Source: DASUDX01 sp036275365 (GTDB lineage: Bacteria > Pseudomonadota > Gammaproteobacteria > Nevskiales > Nevskiaceae). From it: DNA of 64,000 nucleotides. Each line of letters starts with the position of its first letter. The stretch's first letter is position 1. The notes beneath the pieces were generated by a model that worked only from the letters and a program-made list of their open reading frames with translations, was not told the DNA's origin and searched no databases. The translations under genes and the position numbers were made by a program. Of this stretch, positions 1 through 8,435 are shown one piece after another. Location of the stretch: the NCBI GenBank assembly GCA_036275365.1, contig DASUDX010000047.1, positions 35,413 to 99,412 of the forward strand. The letters are read 5' to 3'.

Positions 1-319
1 CGGCGGTCAGGCACAGCAGCAGGCCCAGCGGCGCCTCGGCGGCCAGCGCGGCCGCGCCGAACAGCCGCGGCACCTCGATCCAGCCGAGCGCACGGCTGTG
101 CAGAAAGCCCGCCAGCGGCGGCCGCGCCGGCCGCAGCAGCGGCGCGCCGTCGGCAGCGGCGTCCAGCTGCACCACATCGTCGGCGATCAGGCGATGGCCA
201 CGCGCCAGCAGCTCCAGCGCCAGCGTCGACTTGCCGACTCCCGGCGCGCCCCGCAGGAGCACGCCCAGGCCCTCCACCTGCAGGCCGACGCCGTGCACCC
301 AGGGCGACGGCGCCGCCAT
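1..319 (-). CDS. hprK: HPr kinase/phosphorylase, short domain-only form (3' end outside window)
   Basis: This is the first 106 codons of a leftward gene. The ATG at 319 lies 9 bp after the ptsN stop, with GGGAG close in front. The Walker A loop GAPGVGKS is at about residues 24-31, followed by the family's GHRLIADDVV segment. HprK phosphorylates and dephosphorylates the seryl site of HPr/NPr and so controls the nitrogen-type PTS. Usual gammaproteobacterial HprK has about 125 residues of N-terminal domain before this kinase core. Here only about 25 residues precede the P-loop, as in the short alphaproteobacterial form, and ptsN leaves no room for more. The C-terminus cannot be seen. Confidence 0.85.
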   Translation of the reverse strand, partial: MAAPSPWVHGVGLQVEGLGVLLRGAPGVGKSTLALELLARGHRLIADDVVQLDAAADGAPLLRPARPPLAGFLHSRALGWIEVPRLFGAAALAAEAPLGLLLCLTA

Positions 320-328
320 GCTCCCGGC

Positions 329-790
329 TCAGCCCTTGGGCTTGTAGTGGGCGATCAGCCCGTGCAGCTCGGCATCGGTGCCGGCCTTGCGCAGCTGGGC
401 GCAGAAGGCATCGTCGGAGAACATCTCGGCGATCGCCGCCAGATGCTTGAGGTGGGCTTCGGTGGCCGCCTGCGGCACCAGCAGCCCGAACACCAGATCC
501 ACCGGATTGCCGTCGTGGGCGTCGTAGTCGACCGGATGCTTCAGGCGCATGAACGCACCCACGCTGCCATCGACGCCCGACATGCGGCCGTGGGGGATGG
601 CCACGCCGTGGCCGAGTCCGGTGCTGCCCAGCTTCTCGCGGCCGGTGAGGGCGTTGAACACCTCGGTCGCGGCCAGCCCCGGCGCGCCCTTGGCGAGCAG
701 GCCGGCGAGTTCTTCCAGAGCCTTCTTCTTGCTGGTCACGCTCAGGCCACTGACCACCCGGTCAGCGCTGAGGATCTCGGTCAATTTCAT
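329..790 (-). CDS. ptsN: PTS IIA-like nitrogen-regulatory protein EIIA(Ntr)
   Basis: The 153-residue protein has the normal length for PtsN. The phospho-accepting histidine is His67 in the motif GVAIPHGR. EIIA(Ntr) takes phosphate from NPr in the cytoplasmic regulatory PTS and links nitrogen and carbon status to potassium transport and stress responses. The ATG at 790 follows GGAGACC. The next gene, 9 bp downstream, is hprK, so the two are co-transcribed. The rpoN-hpf part of the usual cluster is not upstream; an unrelated peptidase gene lies there. Confidence 0.95.
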   Translation of the reverse strand: MKLTEILSADRVVSGLSVTSKKKALEELAGLLAKGAPGLAATEVFNALTGREKLGSTGLGHGVAIPHGRMSGVDGSVGAFMRLKHPVDYDAHDGNPVDLVFGLLVPQAATEAHLKHLAAIAEMFSDDAFCAQLRKAGTDAELHGLIAHYKPKG

Positions 791-833
791 TCGCGGTCTC
801 CTGCCGTCAGAGTTTCATTCTACGGGGGGCGGC

Positions 834-2522
834 TCAGGGCGTGCGCTTGAACTCGCTGCCGTCCTTCCACTGCGGGCGTTCCGGGGTCTGCGCCACCCGG
901 TAGCCGACCTCGAAGAGCATCTGCAGGTCCTCCACCATGCCGGCCGGGTTCCAGTCCGCGGTGATCTGGTCAGCCGGCTGGTGATAGGCCTCGCGGGTAT
1001 AGGCCTCGCGCAGGCGCTGGCCAGTACCGGCCGGGCGATCGCGCAGCACGCTGCCGCCATCGGCGTACAGCGCCGGCACCCCGGCCTTGGCGAAGTTGAA
1101 GTGATCGGAGCGGTAGTAATAGCCCTTGTCGCTGTCCGGATCCGCCACCAGACGCCGGCCCTGGGCCTGCACCACGCCGGCCAGCACATCCTCCAGGGTC
1201 GACTGCCCCTTGCCGACCACGATCACATCCTCGGTCGGTCCGTAGGGATTGAGCGCGTCCATGTTGATGTTGGCGATGTGATCGCCGATCGGATACAGCG
1301 GGTTCTGCGCGTAGTAGCGCGAACCGATCAGGCCCTGCTCCTCCGCGGTGACGGCGAGGAACAGCAGGGAGCGCCGCGGCGGCTCGGGCAGACGGCTGAA
1401 GGCGCGCGCCACCTCGATCAGGCCGGCGGTGCCGGTGGCATTGTCGAGCGCGCCGTTGAAGATCGGATCGCCCTGGCGCTGGTCATCGCGGCCCAGGTGA
1501 TCCCAGTGCGCGCTGTAGACGATCAGCTCCTTGCCGAGTGCCGGATCGGTGCCCGGCAGGCGCGCCGCCACATTGTGCGAGTCCACCGTGCGCAGGGTGT
1601 TCTTCACCGTGAAGCTGGCGCTGCCGGCTATCTCCACCGGCCGGAAATCCGGACGCGCGGCGGCGGCCTCCAGGGCGGCGAAGTCGAGTCCGGCGGCGGC
1701 GAACAGCTCGCGCGCCTTGTCCAGCGCGATCCAGCTCTGCACCGCCACCCGTCCGGCGTTGCCATCGGCGCTGGCCACGGTGAACTGCTCGCCACGCCAG
1801 GAGTTGGCGACCACGAACCACGGATAGCCGGCCGGCCCGGTCTGGTGAACGATGATCGCCGCTGCCGCGCCGAGCTGGGAGGCGATGTCGTACTTGTAGG
1901 TCCAGCGGCCGTAGTAGGTCATCGCCTTGCCGCCGAACATCGCCTCATCGAGGCTGCCATCGGCCTTGCGCACCGGTGGGTCGTTGACCAGCATCACCAG
2001 CGTCTTGCCGCGCACATCGAGGCCCTTGTAGTCATCCCAGCCCAGCTCCGGCGCCTGCACGCCGTAGCCGACGAACACCAGCGGCGCCTCGCTCACCGTC
2101 ACCTCGGGCTGGTAGCGCTCGGTCACCGCCACCGCGTTGCCGTTGAAATCCAGCGGGATCACCTGGTCCTTGACCCGCAGCTGGCCCGAGGGCCGGCCAT
2201 CGATGCCAGCCAGCGGCACCTTCTGCACATAGCTGCCGTCCGGGTTGCCCGGCGCCAGCCCCAGCGCCTTGAACTGCTCGGTGAGGAAGGCGACGGTCTT
2301 CTCCTCGCCCGCGGTGCCCGGCAGCCGGCCCTCGAAGGCATCGGAGGACAGGGTCTCGATCGAGGCCATCAGCGTGGAGGCCGCGATGGCCGCCTTGGCG
2401 GTATCCGGCACCGTGAGGGCCGCCACGGCAGCCGGCGCCGGCGCGACCGCTGCCGAGGGCGCCTGCCGCTGACAGGCGCTGAACAGGGACAGGGCCAGGA
2501 CGGCCACAAGCAGGACGCGCAT
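834..2522 (-). CDS. M28 family zinc aminopeptidase lipoprotein with PA insert
   Basis: The 562-residue exported protein starts with a lipoprotein signal (LFSAC, Cys17), so it is probably anchored to the outer membrane facing the periplasm. A protease-associated domain lies around residues 130-270. The M28 catalytic domain follows, with zinc ligands His339 (AHWDH), Asp360 (GALDN), Glu394/Glu395 (AEEQG), Asp422 and His474 (RSDHF). It should remove N-terminal amino acids from imported peptides. It stands alone: ptsN lies downstream and a diguanylate cyclase upstream, both on the same strand but with gaps of 43 and 78 bp. Confidence 0.93.
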   Translation of the reverse strand: MRVLLVAVLALSLFSACQRQAPSAAVAPAPAAVAALTVPDTAKAAIAASTLMASIETLSSDAFEGRLPGTAGEEKTVAFLTEQFKALGLAPGNPDGSYVQKVPLAGIDGRPSGQLRVKDQVIPLDFNGNAVAVTERYQPEVTVSEAPLVFVGYGVQAPELGWDDYKGLDVRGKTLVMLVNDPPVRKADGSLDEAMFGGKAMTYYGRWTYKYDIASQLGAAAAIIVHQTGPAGYPWFVVANSWRGEQFTVASADGNAGRVAVQSWIALDKARELFAAAGLDFAALEAAAARPDFRPVEIAGSASFTVKNTLRTVDSHNVAARLPGTDPALGKELIVYSAHWDHLGRDDQRQGDPIFNGALDNATGTAGLIEVARAFSRLPEPPRRSLLFLAVTAEEQGLIGSRYYAQNPLYPIGDHIANINMDALNPYGPTEDVIVVGKGQSTLEDVLAGVVQAQGRRLVADPDSDKGYYYRSDHFNFAKAGVPALYADGGSVLRDRPAGTGQRLREAYTREAYHQPADQITADWNPAGMVEDLQMLFEVGYRVAQTPERPQWKDGSEFKRTP

Positions 2523-2600
2523 GAATCGACTCCCGAGGCGATCAGTTGACCCGCGCAGTATGCCGAGACCGGCATCCGGACCGGGGTCTGTCCTCCCGGC

Positions 2601-4253
2601 TCAGGCCATTTCGCAGCGCCCGCGGCCCGCCCGCTTGGCGCGGTACATGGCGCCGTCTGCCGCCACGATCAGCTCATCGCGGCTGCTGCCGTGCACCGGA
2701 TGCAGGGCGACGCCGGTGCTCGCCCCCACCCGGACCGTCACCCGGCCGCCGGGCGCCGGCAGCTCGAAGACCTCGAACAGCCCCTCCACGATCTCGCTGC
2801 ACACCTGCACCGCGCGCTCCGGGGGTTGCAGCGTGCGCTCGAGAATGATGGCGAACTCATCGCCCCCCAGGCGGGCCAGGGTGTCCTCGCTGCGCAGACG
2901 GGCCGAGAGCCGCTCGGCGATGCCGCACAGCAGGGCGTCTCCGATATGGTGGCCATGCTGATCATTGACCGGCTTGAACCCATCGATATCGATGTAGGCC
3001 AGCACAAAGCCCTCCTGGCGGCGCCGGCTGCGTTCGATGGCACTGCTCAGCCGGTCCATGAACAGGGCACGGTTGGCGAGGCCGGTCAGCGGGTCGTGGG
3101 TGGCCAGATGGTGGGCACGCGCCTCGGCGCGTTCGCGTTCGAGCATTTCCTCGCGCAGGCGGCGGTTGTGCCCGGCCGTTTCCTCGAGCGCCGCCCGCAC
3201 GCGCGCAGCATGCCGCGCGCTGGCATTGAACAGGGCGGTTGCCATCAGCCCAGCCGCCAACAGCAGCCAGGGCACCAGGCGCTCGGTGAGCGGTACCGGA
3301 TCGTCCCGCTGGGCAAAGCGCAGCGTCCACTGCCGGCCCGGGACTTCCAGCCGGCGGGGCTCGCGGACCCAGTCGGCGGTGGCGAGCGGCTGCGGCTCGC
3401 CGTCGGCCCGCGGGGCCGTGGTGGCGTACAGCAGCCGGGATGCATCCGCCACCGGACCGTCATACACCTCGAAATCCAGTGCGCTGCCGGCGGCGCCCAG
3501 CAGACCCTGCATGAAGGCCTCGGCGTGGAAGGTCGCATTCACCCAGCCGATATGGACCCCGTGGCGGTAGGCCGGCTGATATCCGATGAAGCCCACCTGG
3601 GTGCCGACGGCGCTCAGCAGGCGCAGCCGTGGGCTGAGGGCCGCGTGGTCGCTCGCCACCGCGGCCCTCAGGGAGTCACGGCGGCCCGCGTCGCGCATCA
3701 TGTCGATGCCCAGCGCACGCTCGCTGTCGGCCGTCAGCGGCTCGGTGTACAGCACCACGGCGTGCTCTTCCGGCTCCACCGGCGTGATCGGCGGTGGCGG
3801 CGGGCGCAGGTCGAAGCGGGTGATCCGCTCCGGATCGGCGAAGCGGGCATCGAAGGGCTCACTGCGCACACGGGCGATGAAGGCCGGCCGCTCGTCCAGG
3901 GCGACTCGCTGGGTGAAGGTCATCGAGCGGATGCCCGGGTAATGCTCGGCGAGCCGCAACTGGGCCACATACTGGCGCCAGTCGTCGCGCGTCACCTCGG
4001 TCGAGGCCTCGAACATGCCGCGCCCTCCGCGCAGCACCTGCATGTACGCGGCCAGGCGCTCGTTGATGGCGGTCTCGATCCGTCGGATCTCGGCATCGAT
4101 GCGCGCTTCGCGGTGCGCCACCACCAGGCTGTGCGCCTGCCACACCGCGACCAGGGTCGCCGCCAGCAGCAGCGCTGCCAGCGGCCGACGCCAGCGCACC
4201 CAGGCAGCGGCGGGAGGAGGTGTCACTCGAGGCCCAGGGGCGGATACGCTCAT
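2601..4253 (-). CDS. CHASE-domain diguanylate cyclase, membrane-bound
   Basis: I start this at the ATG at 4253, giving 550 residues. A longer open frame exists upstream but reads through the divergent region in low-complexity sequence. A first membrane helix (about 20-40) and a second (about 320-340) bracket a periplasmic CHASE sensor domain. The cytoplasmic C-terminus is a GGDEF domain with an intact RLGGDEF active site. An RxxD inhibitory site (RSED) sits five residues before GGDEF, so the enzyme should make cyclic-di-GMP and be product-inhibited. The CHASE ligand cannot be told from sequence. It is divergent from the Tsx-like gene with 90 bp between. Confidence 0.92.
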   Translation of the reverse strand: MSVSAPGPRVTPPPAAAWVRWRRPLAALLLAATLVAVWQAHSLVVAHREARIDAEIRRIETAINERLAAYMQVLRGGRGMFEASTEVTRDDWRQYVAQLRLAEHYPGIRSMTFTQRVALDERPAFIARVRSEPFDARFADPERITRFDLRPPPPPITPVEPEEHAVVLYTEPLTADSERALGIDMMRDAGRRDSLRAAVASDHAALSPRLRLLSAVGTQVGFIGYQPAYRHGVHIGWVNATFHAEAFMQGLLGAAGSALDFEVYDGPVADASRLLYATTAPRADGEPQPLATADWVREPRRLEVPGRQWTLRFAQRDDPVPLTERLVPWLLLAAGLMATALFNASARHAARVRAALEETAGHNRRLREEMLERERAEARAHHLATHDPLTGLANRALFMDRLSSAIERSRRRQEGFVLAYIDIDGFKPVNDQHGHHIGDALLCGIAERLSARLRSEDTLARLGGDEFAIILERTLQPPERAVQVCSEIVEGLFEVFELPAPGGRVTVRVGASTGVALHPVHGSSRDELIVAADGAMYRAKRAGRGRCEMA

Positions 4254-4343
4254 GGTCGGACGACTCGACAGGGGCCGGCGGGCGGCTGCCGCCGGCTGGC
4301 CAGACGATGACCGTCGTCCGCCACGAAATCGAGTGGGTAAAGC

Positions 4344-5075
4344 ATGCAATGGCGAGCGCTGGCGGTGATGGGCACTCTCCCCCTGCTGGCGGCGATTCCG
4401 ATCTCCGCGGCCGGGGCGGCGGGGACGGCCAACCTGCAGGTGCTCTATGGGGATGACTATCAGCCGGGGGACCTGAGCCGCCGCACCGTGACCGTCCAGC
4501 AGGGTGGCGACTGGCACTGGCGCGGCCTCCGCGGCGACCACTTCCTGTTCGCCGATTTCATCGAGCCGTTCGCCACCGAGTCGCGCCACTACGCGGAAGC
4601 CACCGCCCGGGTGAGCCTTGCGCCATTGGTCGGCGCCGTGGAGAGCGGGCCGCTGCGCGACCTGCTGCTGGTGGCCAATGTCGAGGACGGCGACAACCTG
4701 CGCAGCGTCCTCGCCGGTCTGGGCAGCACGCTCGCCCTACCCGGCTTCCAGCGCTTCCAGCTCAACCTGATGTGGCGAGACCGCCACGGCCTGTCCGGCA
4801 GTACAGCGCAGCTCTACGGGGCCTGGCTCGCCGAGCGGGCATGGCAGGGTCTGCACATCCAGTTCACCGGTTTCGCCGAATGGGTGGGCAGCGAGGGCGG
4901 CCGGGCCCCCAGCGTGCAGGGCCAGCCGCAACTGCTGCTCGACGTCGGCCGCTATGCCGGCAGGCCCCGCCGGCTGTGGGTCGGCGTGGAATATCTGTAC
5001 TGGCACAACCGGGGAGGTCGCCGCGGACTGGACGAGCGCGTGCCGCAGATCATGGTCAAGGCGATACTGCCCTAG
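4344..5075 (+). CDS. Tsx/OmpK-like outer-membrane channel protein
   Basis: The 243-residue protein has a signal peptide (cleavage near AGA-AGT) followed by alternating amphipathic strands. The C-terminal part (VGVEYLYWHN, then PQIMVKAIL) resembles the Tsx/OmpK nucleoside-channel family, whose members are 12-stranded barrels of about 250-290 residues. The N-terminal strand LQVLYGDDYQ also fits. The last residue is proline after ...KAIL rather than aromatic, which is unusual for an outer-membrane barrel. Substrate is unknown. No nucleoside-metabolism gene is adjacent. Confidence 0.6.
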   Translation: MQWRALAVMGTLPLLAAIPISAAGAAGTANLQVLYGDDYQPGDLSRRTVTVQQGGDWHWRGLRGDHFLFADFIEPFATESRHYAEATARVSLAPLVGAVESGPLRDLLLVANVEDGDNLRSVLAGLGSTLALPGFQRFQLNLMWRDRHGLSGSTAQLYGAWLAERAWQGLHIQFTGFAEWVGSEGGRAPSVQGQPQLLLDVGRYAGRPRRLWVGVEYLYWHNRGGRRGLDERVPQIMVKAILP

Positions 5076-5101
5076 CGCCCGTCCGATCTAGAGACGGGCG
5101 C
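5075..5101. terminator. Hairpin between convergent genes
   Basis: A perfect 9-bp stem (GCGCCCGTC / GACGGGCGC) with a 9-nt loop begins at the stop codon of the Tsx-like gene and faces the end of the leftward acyl-CoA dehydrogenase. No T tract follows on either strand, so this is a hairpin that may act as a bidirectional or Rho-assisted end rather than a classical terminator. Confidence 0.4.
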
Positions 5102-5141
5102 CGGGGGCGACCGGCCAGGGCCGCGCGGACCCTCCGCTGGC

Positions 5142-6359
5142 CTACTTCAGCTCGGCCGAGCTCTTGCCGAGCAGGCGACGGGCGACGATCAGCAGCTGGA
5201 TCTGCTGGGTGCCTTCGAAGATGTCGAGGATCTTGGCGTCGCGCGCCCACTTCTCCAGCAGGGTGTGCTCGCCGTAGCCATGGGCACCGCACAGCTCCAC
5301 GCACTTGAGGGCGACCTCGGTGGCGGTGCGGCCGGCCTTGGCCTTGGCCTGGCTGGCCTGCAGGGAGTTGGGGATGCGGTTGTCGGCCATCCAGGCCGCC
5401 TTGAGCGTCAGCAGGCGGGCGGCCTCGTAGTCCGCCTCCATCTTCAGGAACTCGGCGGCGGCCGCCGACTGGGACAGGGCCGGACGGTCGTAATCGATCA
5501 CCACATTGGCCTGCTCGAGCACCTCGCGGGTGTGGTCCAGGCAGGCGCGGGTCAGGCCCACCGCCATCCCGGCGACCAGCGGGCGGGTGTTGTCGAAGGT
5601 CTGCATGACCCCGGCGAAGCCCTTCTCGACATTGATCTCCGGATCGCCGAGCAGGTTCTCCTTGGGCACCCGCACATCCTTCAGGGCGAAGGCGGCGGTA
5701 TCGGAGGCGCGGATGCCGAGCTTGTGCTCCAGCCGCACCAGCTCGAAGCCCGGCGTGCCCTTCTCCACCACGAAGCTCTTGATCGCCGCGCGGCCGAGGC
5801 TGCGGTCCAGGGTGGCCCAGACCACCACCAGCTCGGCGCGGGCGCCGCTGGTGACATAGATCTTCTCGCCGTTGAGGATGTAATGGTCACCGTCGAGGCG
5901 GGCGGTGGTGCGGATGCTGGCGGAATCCGAGCCGGTGCCGGGCTCGGTGATCGCCATCGCCGCCCAGCGGCCCTTGAAGCGGGCCAGCTGTTCCTCGTTG
6001 GCCACCGCGGCGATCGCCGAGTTGCCGAGGCCCTGGCGCGGCATGGCCAGCAGCAGGCCGACATCGCCCCAGCACAGCTCGATGATGCCGAGCACGGTGG
6101 AGAGGTTCGACCCATTGCGGTTCTCGCCGGGCGCGCTGGCACGCGACTCGCCCTTGCCGGCCCCGGCAGCCCCGGCGCCGCCGCCTGCGCCGGCGGCATT
6201 CATGCCGTCGAGCAGGGAGGCGAGCATCTGCAGCTCCTTGGGCTCGTCATGCTCGGCGCGGTCGTACTGGCGCGAGATCGGGCGGAACACCTCGCGGGCC
6301 ACCTGATGGGCCTGGTTGACCAGGGGGCGGAACTTCTTGGGGGTATCGAGAGTAATCAC
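5142..6359 (-). CDS. Acyl-CoA dehydrogenase with an Ala/Gly-rich insertion
   Basis: A 405-residue FAD-dependent acyl-CoA dehydrogenase. The FAD-binding signature AITEPGTGSDSAS, the YVTSGA segment and the C-terminal IFEGTQQIQ with the catalytic glutamate are all present. It should oxidise acyl-CoA thioesters to enoyl-CoA and pass electrons to ETF. The start is GTG at 6359; no in-frame ATG fits. Residues of about 50-85 are a low-complexity Ala/Gly/Ser stretch (GAGGGAGAAGAGKGE and following) that interrupts the N-terminal helical domain and is not usual for the family. It is the last gene of a leftward operon with the second dehydrogenase and the SRPBCC gene. Confidence 0.93.
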   Translation of the reverse strand: MITLDTPKKFRPLVNQAHQVAREVFRPISRQYDRAEHDEPKELQMLASLLDGMNAAGAGGGAGAAGAGKGESRASAPGENRNGSNLSTVLGIIELCWGDVGLLLAMPRQGLGNSAIAAVANEEQLARFKGRWAAMAITEPGTGSDSASIRTTARLDGDHYILNGEKIYVTSGARAELVVVWATLDRSLGRAAIKSFVVEKGTPGFELVRLEHKLGIRASDTAAFALKDVRVPKENLLGDPEINVEKGFAGVMQTFDNTRPLVAGMAVGLTRACLDHTREVLEQANVVIDYDRPALSQSAAAAEFLKMEADYEAARLLTLKAAWMADNRIPNSLQASQAKAKAGRTATEVALKCVELCGAHGYGEHTLLEKWARDAKILDIFEGTQQIQLLIVARRLLGKSSAELK

Positions 6360-6363
6360 GGCA

Positions 6364-6455
6364 GTTTCCAGTTGGTGCAGCAGTTTCCAGCTTCCGGTTG
6401 CGGCGTCCCGGCTCCCAGACCTGCGGCTGGAAACCGGAAACCGTCGACTGGAAAC
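6364..6455. repeat. Nested inverted repeats of GTTTCCAG
   Basis: GTTTCCAG occurs at 6364-6371 and 6383-6390, and its reverse complement CTGGAAAC at 6427-6434 and 6448-6455, so the inner and outer pairs nest as a hairpin or cruciform. CTTCCGGTT (6391-6399) and ACCGGAAACC (6433-6442) add imperfect pairing. The element fills the whole 101-bp gap between the two acyl-CoA dehydrogenase genes. Confidence 0.6.
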
Positions 6456-6460
6456 GGCTT

Positions 6461-7777
6461 TCAGACGAGGACCACGCCTTCCATGAAGGCACAGGCGCGC
6501 AGATCGCGGTACCAGCGCTCCACCGGATGTTCCTTGACGAAGCCATGGCCTCCCAGCAGCTGCACGCCGTCGGAGCCGATGCGCATCGCCTTGTCCGCGG
6601 CAAAGCGCCGGGCCAGCGCGGCCTCACGGGCACTGTCCTCGCCACGCTCGGCGCGGTTGGCCGCGCGCCAGGTGAGCAGGCGCAGGCCCTCCAGCTCGAT
6701 GGAGATGTCGGCGACGGCGAAGGCCACCGCCTGGCGGTGGCTGATCGGCTCACCGAAGGCGACCCGCTCGTTGACATAGGGCACGAGGTAGTCGAGCACC
6801 GCCTGCGCGCAGCCGGTGGCGAGCGCCGACCAGGCGATGCGCGAGAGGCGGATGCATTCGGCATAGGTCTCGCCACGGCCTTCGTCGAGCAGGGCGCTGG
6901 CCGGCACCGTGACATTGTCCAGACGCAGGCGCTGGGTGGCCGCGGCGCGCAGGCCCATCGCCGGCTCGGCCTGGACCGACAGCCCGGCCTGGGCGGCCTC
7001 GACCAGGAACAGCGCCGGTCCCCGGCCTTCCAGCTGGGCGGCGACGATGAACAGCTCGGCCTCGGCGGCGCGCGGCACCAGGCTCTTGAGCCCGGTCAGC
7101 ACATAGCCGTTCTCGGCGCGGTAGGCGCGGGTCTCGAGCAGGAAGGGATCGAACAGCGGACGCGGCTCCTGGATCGCCAGGGCCGCCGCCGGCACCGAGT
7201 CGCCGACGAAGGCCGGCAGATAGCGCGCCTGCTGCTCGGCCGAGCCCCACAGCACCAGCGCCTGGCTGACCGCCATCGGCGCCAGACAGGCCACCGCCAG
7301 ACCCAGATCGCCCTGGGCCAGCGCCTCGGTGATCAGCACCTGGGTGATGGCCGAGCGCTCGGCGCCGGCGCCGCCGAGATCCTCGGGCACCGCGAGGCTG
7401 GCCAGGCCCAGCTCCATCGCCCCCTTGAGCAGCTCGGGCGGCGCGGCGCAGGCGGCATCCGCCGCGGTGGCGGCCGGGCGCAGCTGCTCCATCCCGAACT
7501 GGGCCGCCGCCTCGCGCAGCATCTGCTGCTCCTCGGTGGGGTTCAGGTCAAACAGCTCGCCCTTGGGCCGGCTGCCCAGGCGCGCCGGCTGGACCAGCTG
7601 GCGGGTGGCGCCAAAGGCGCGGGCGGCGGCGCCAACCGCAATGAAGCCGCCGCGGCTGGCCTCGAACACCAGCTTCTCGGAGGCCCGGCGCAGGCCGAGG
7701 CGATCGATCACCGGGGAGGCGGCGAAGCGGTTGAGGGCACGCAGGCCGAGGCCCATCGCGTTGGGGGATCGGGACAT
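6461..7777 (-). CDS. Acyl-CoA dehydrogenase, paired partner
   Basis: A 438-residue second acyl-CoA dehydrogenase-family protein. An N-terminal extension of about 70 residues precedes the usual fold. The mid domain is divergent: AIQEPRPLF stands where TEPxAGSD normally lies. The C-terminus has VQLLGGHGFVKEHPVERWYRD and stops just after FMEGVVLV, so the usual last helix after the catalytic-glutamate position is missing. It may be a poorly active or partner subunit for the downstream 405-residue enzyme, an arrangement known for heteromeric acyl-CoA dehydrogenases; that is inference. It starts 18 bp after the SRPBCC stop. Confidence 0.88.
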   Translation of the reverse strand: MSRSPNAMGLGLRALNRFAASPVIDRLGLRRASEKLVFEASRGGFIAVGAAARAFGATRQLVQPARLGSRPKGELFDLNPTEEQQMLREAAAQFGMEQLRPAATAADAACAAPPELLKGAMELGLASLAVPEDLGGAGAERSAITQVLITEALAQGDLGLAVACLAPMAVSQALVLWGSAEQQARYLPAFVGDSVPAAALAIQEPRPLFDPFLLETRAYRAENGYVLTGLKSLVPRAAEAELFIVAAQLEGRGPALFLVEAAQAGLSVQAEPAMGLRAAATQRLRLDNVTVPASALLDEGRGETYAECIRLSRIAWSALATGCAQAVLDYLVPYVNERVAFGEPISHRQAVAFAVADISIELEGLRLLTWRAANRAERGEDSAREAALARRFAADKAMRIGSDGVQLLGGHGFVKEHPVERWYRDLRACAFMEGVVLV

Positions 7778-7795
7778 GGCAGAACTCCGGGTGAA

Positions 7796-8302
7796 TCAGG
7801 CGGTGCGGGCTCGCACCGAGGGGGCCTTGACCTCGCCGGCAGCGAGCGCGGCGGCGGTGCGGGCGAGAAACTCATCGACCAGATGGGCGAACTTGCCCTG
7901 GATGAAGGGCGGCGCCAGCAGGCGGTACATCAGCGGTACCGGCACCTCGCGCAGCTCCCCCTTCACCGAGAAGCTCAGGCGGGTCTGGCGGCCGTCGGCC
8001 TCGAGGCGGAAGCGGCCCTCGATGCTGGCATTGCCCACGCCCTTGAGCGGGGTCCAGCTGAGCTCCCCACGGGCGGCATCGATGCGGTAGTGCGCGCCAT
8101 AGCTCACCTCGTGGGCGATCTTGGCCAGGCGCGAGCCAATCACCGCCATCTCCCAGCGGTACTGGTCGGGACCCAGGCGGGTCAGCTTGCGCAGCTTGGG
8201 GAAACGGCCGATGGTGGTCTCGAGATCGGCGAGCAGGGCCCGCGCGGTGTCCAGCGGTGCGTCCACGCGCAGGCTGCGTTCGATCTCCAGGGGTACGTTC
8301 AT
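7796..8302 (-). CDS. SRPBCC-family (START-like) protein
   Basis: The 168-residue protein begins at the ATG at 8302, with GAGG upstream; a longer frame to 8341 is less likely. It fits the SRPBCC/polyketide-cyclase-like helix-grip fold: an early ERSLRVDAPLDTARALLADLE helix, several beta strands (HYRIDAARGELSWTPL, TRLSFSVKGEL) and a long C-terminal helix. These proteins bind hydrophobic ligands. Position as first gene of the acyl-CoA dehydrogenase operon suggests the ligand is a fatty acyl or aromatic acyl compound, but no specific function can be read. Confidence 0.7.
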   Translation of the reverse strand: MNVPLEIERSLRVDAPLDTARALLADLETTIGRFPKLRKLTRLGPDQYRWEMAVIGSRLAKIAHEVSYGAHYRIDAARGELSWTPLKGVGNASIEGRFRLEADGRQTRLSFSVKGELREVPVPLMYRLLAPPFIQGKFAHLVDEFLARTAAALAAGEVKAPSVRARTA

Positions 8303-8435
8303 GGGGAGCCTCGACAGGAGGCGATGCGCCGGTCGCGTCATCGCGTGAGGTGCACAGCCTCGCAGCTTGCGCCGGCGCTGACATTGCCCGGCCTGCCAGC
8401 GCGCGTGGCCGGACAGTCAAGCGAGGCGGCGCGGC

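Noticed and set aside
5265..6779. Long plus-strand open frame (504 codons) opposite the acyl-CoA dehydrogenases
   Set aside because: Antisense frame created by high GC; composition is His/Gly/Arg-rich without any domain, while the minus strand encodes a clear enzyme.
6461..7777. Second acyl-CoA dehydrogenase as a pseudogene
   Set aside because: The C-terminus is short and the FAD motif is divergent, but the frame is intact, it has a clear start and it is tightly packed in an operon.
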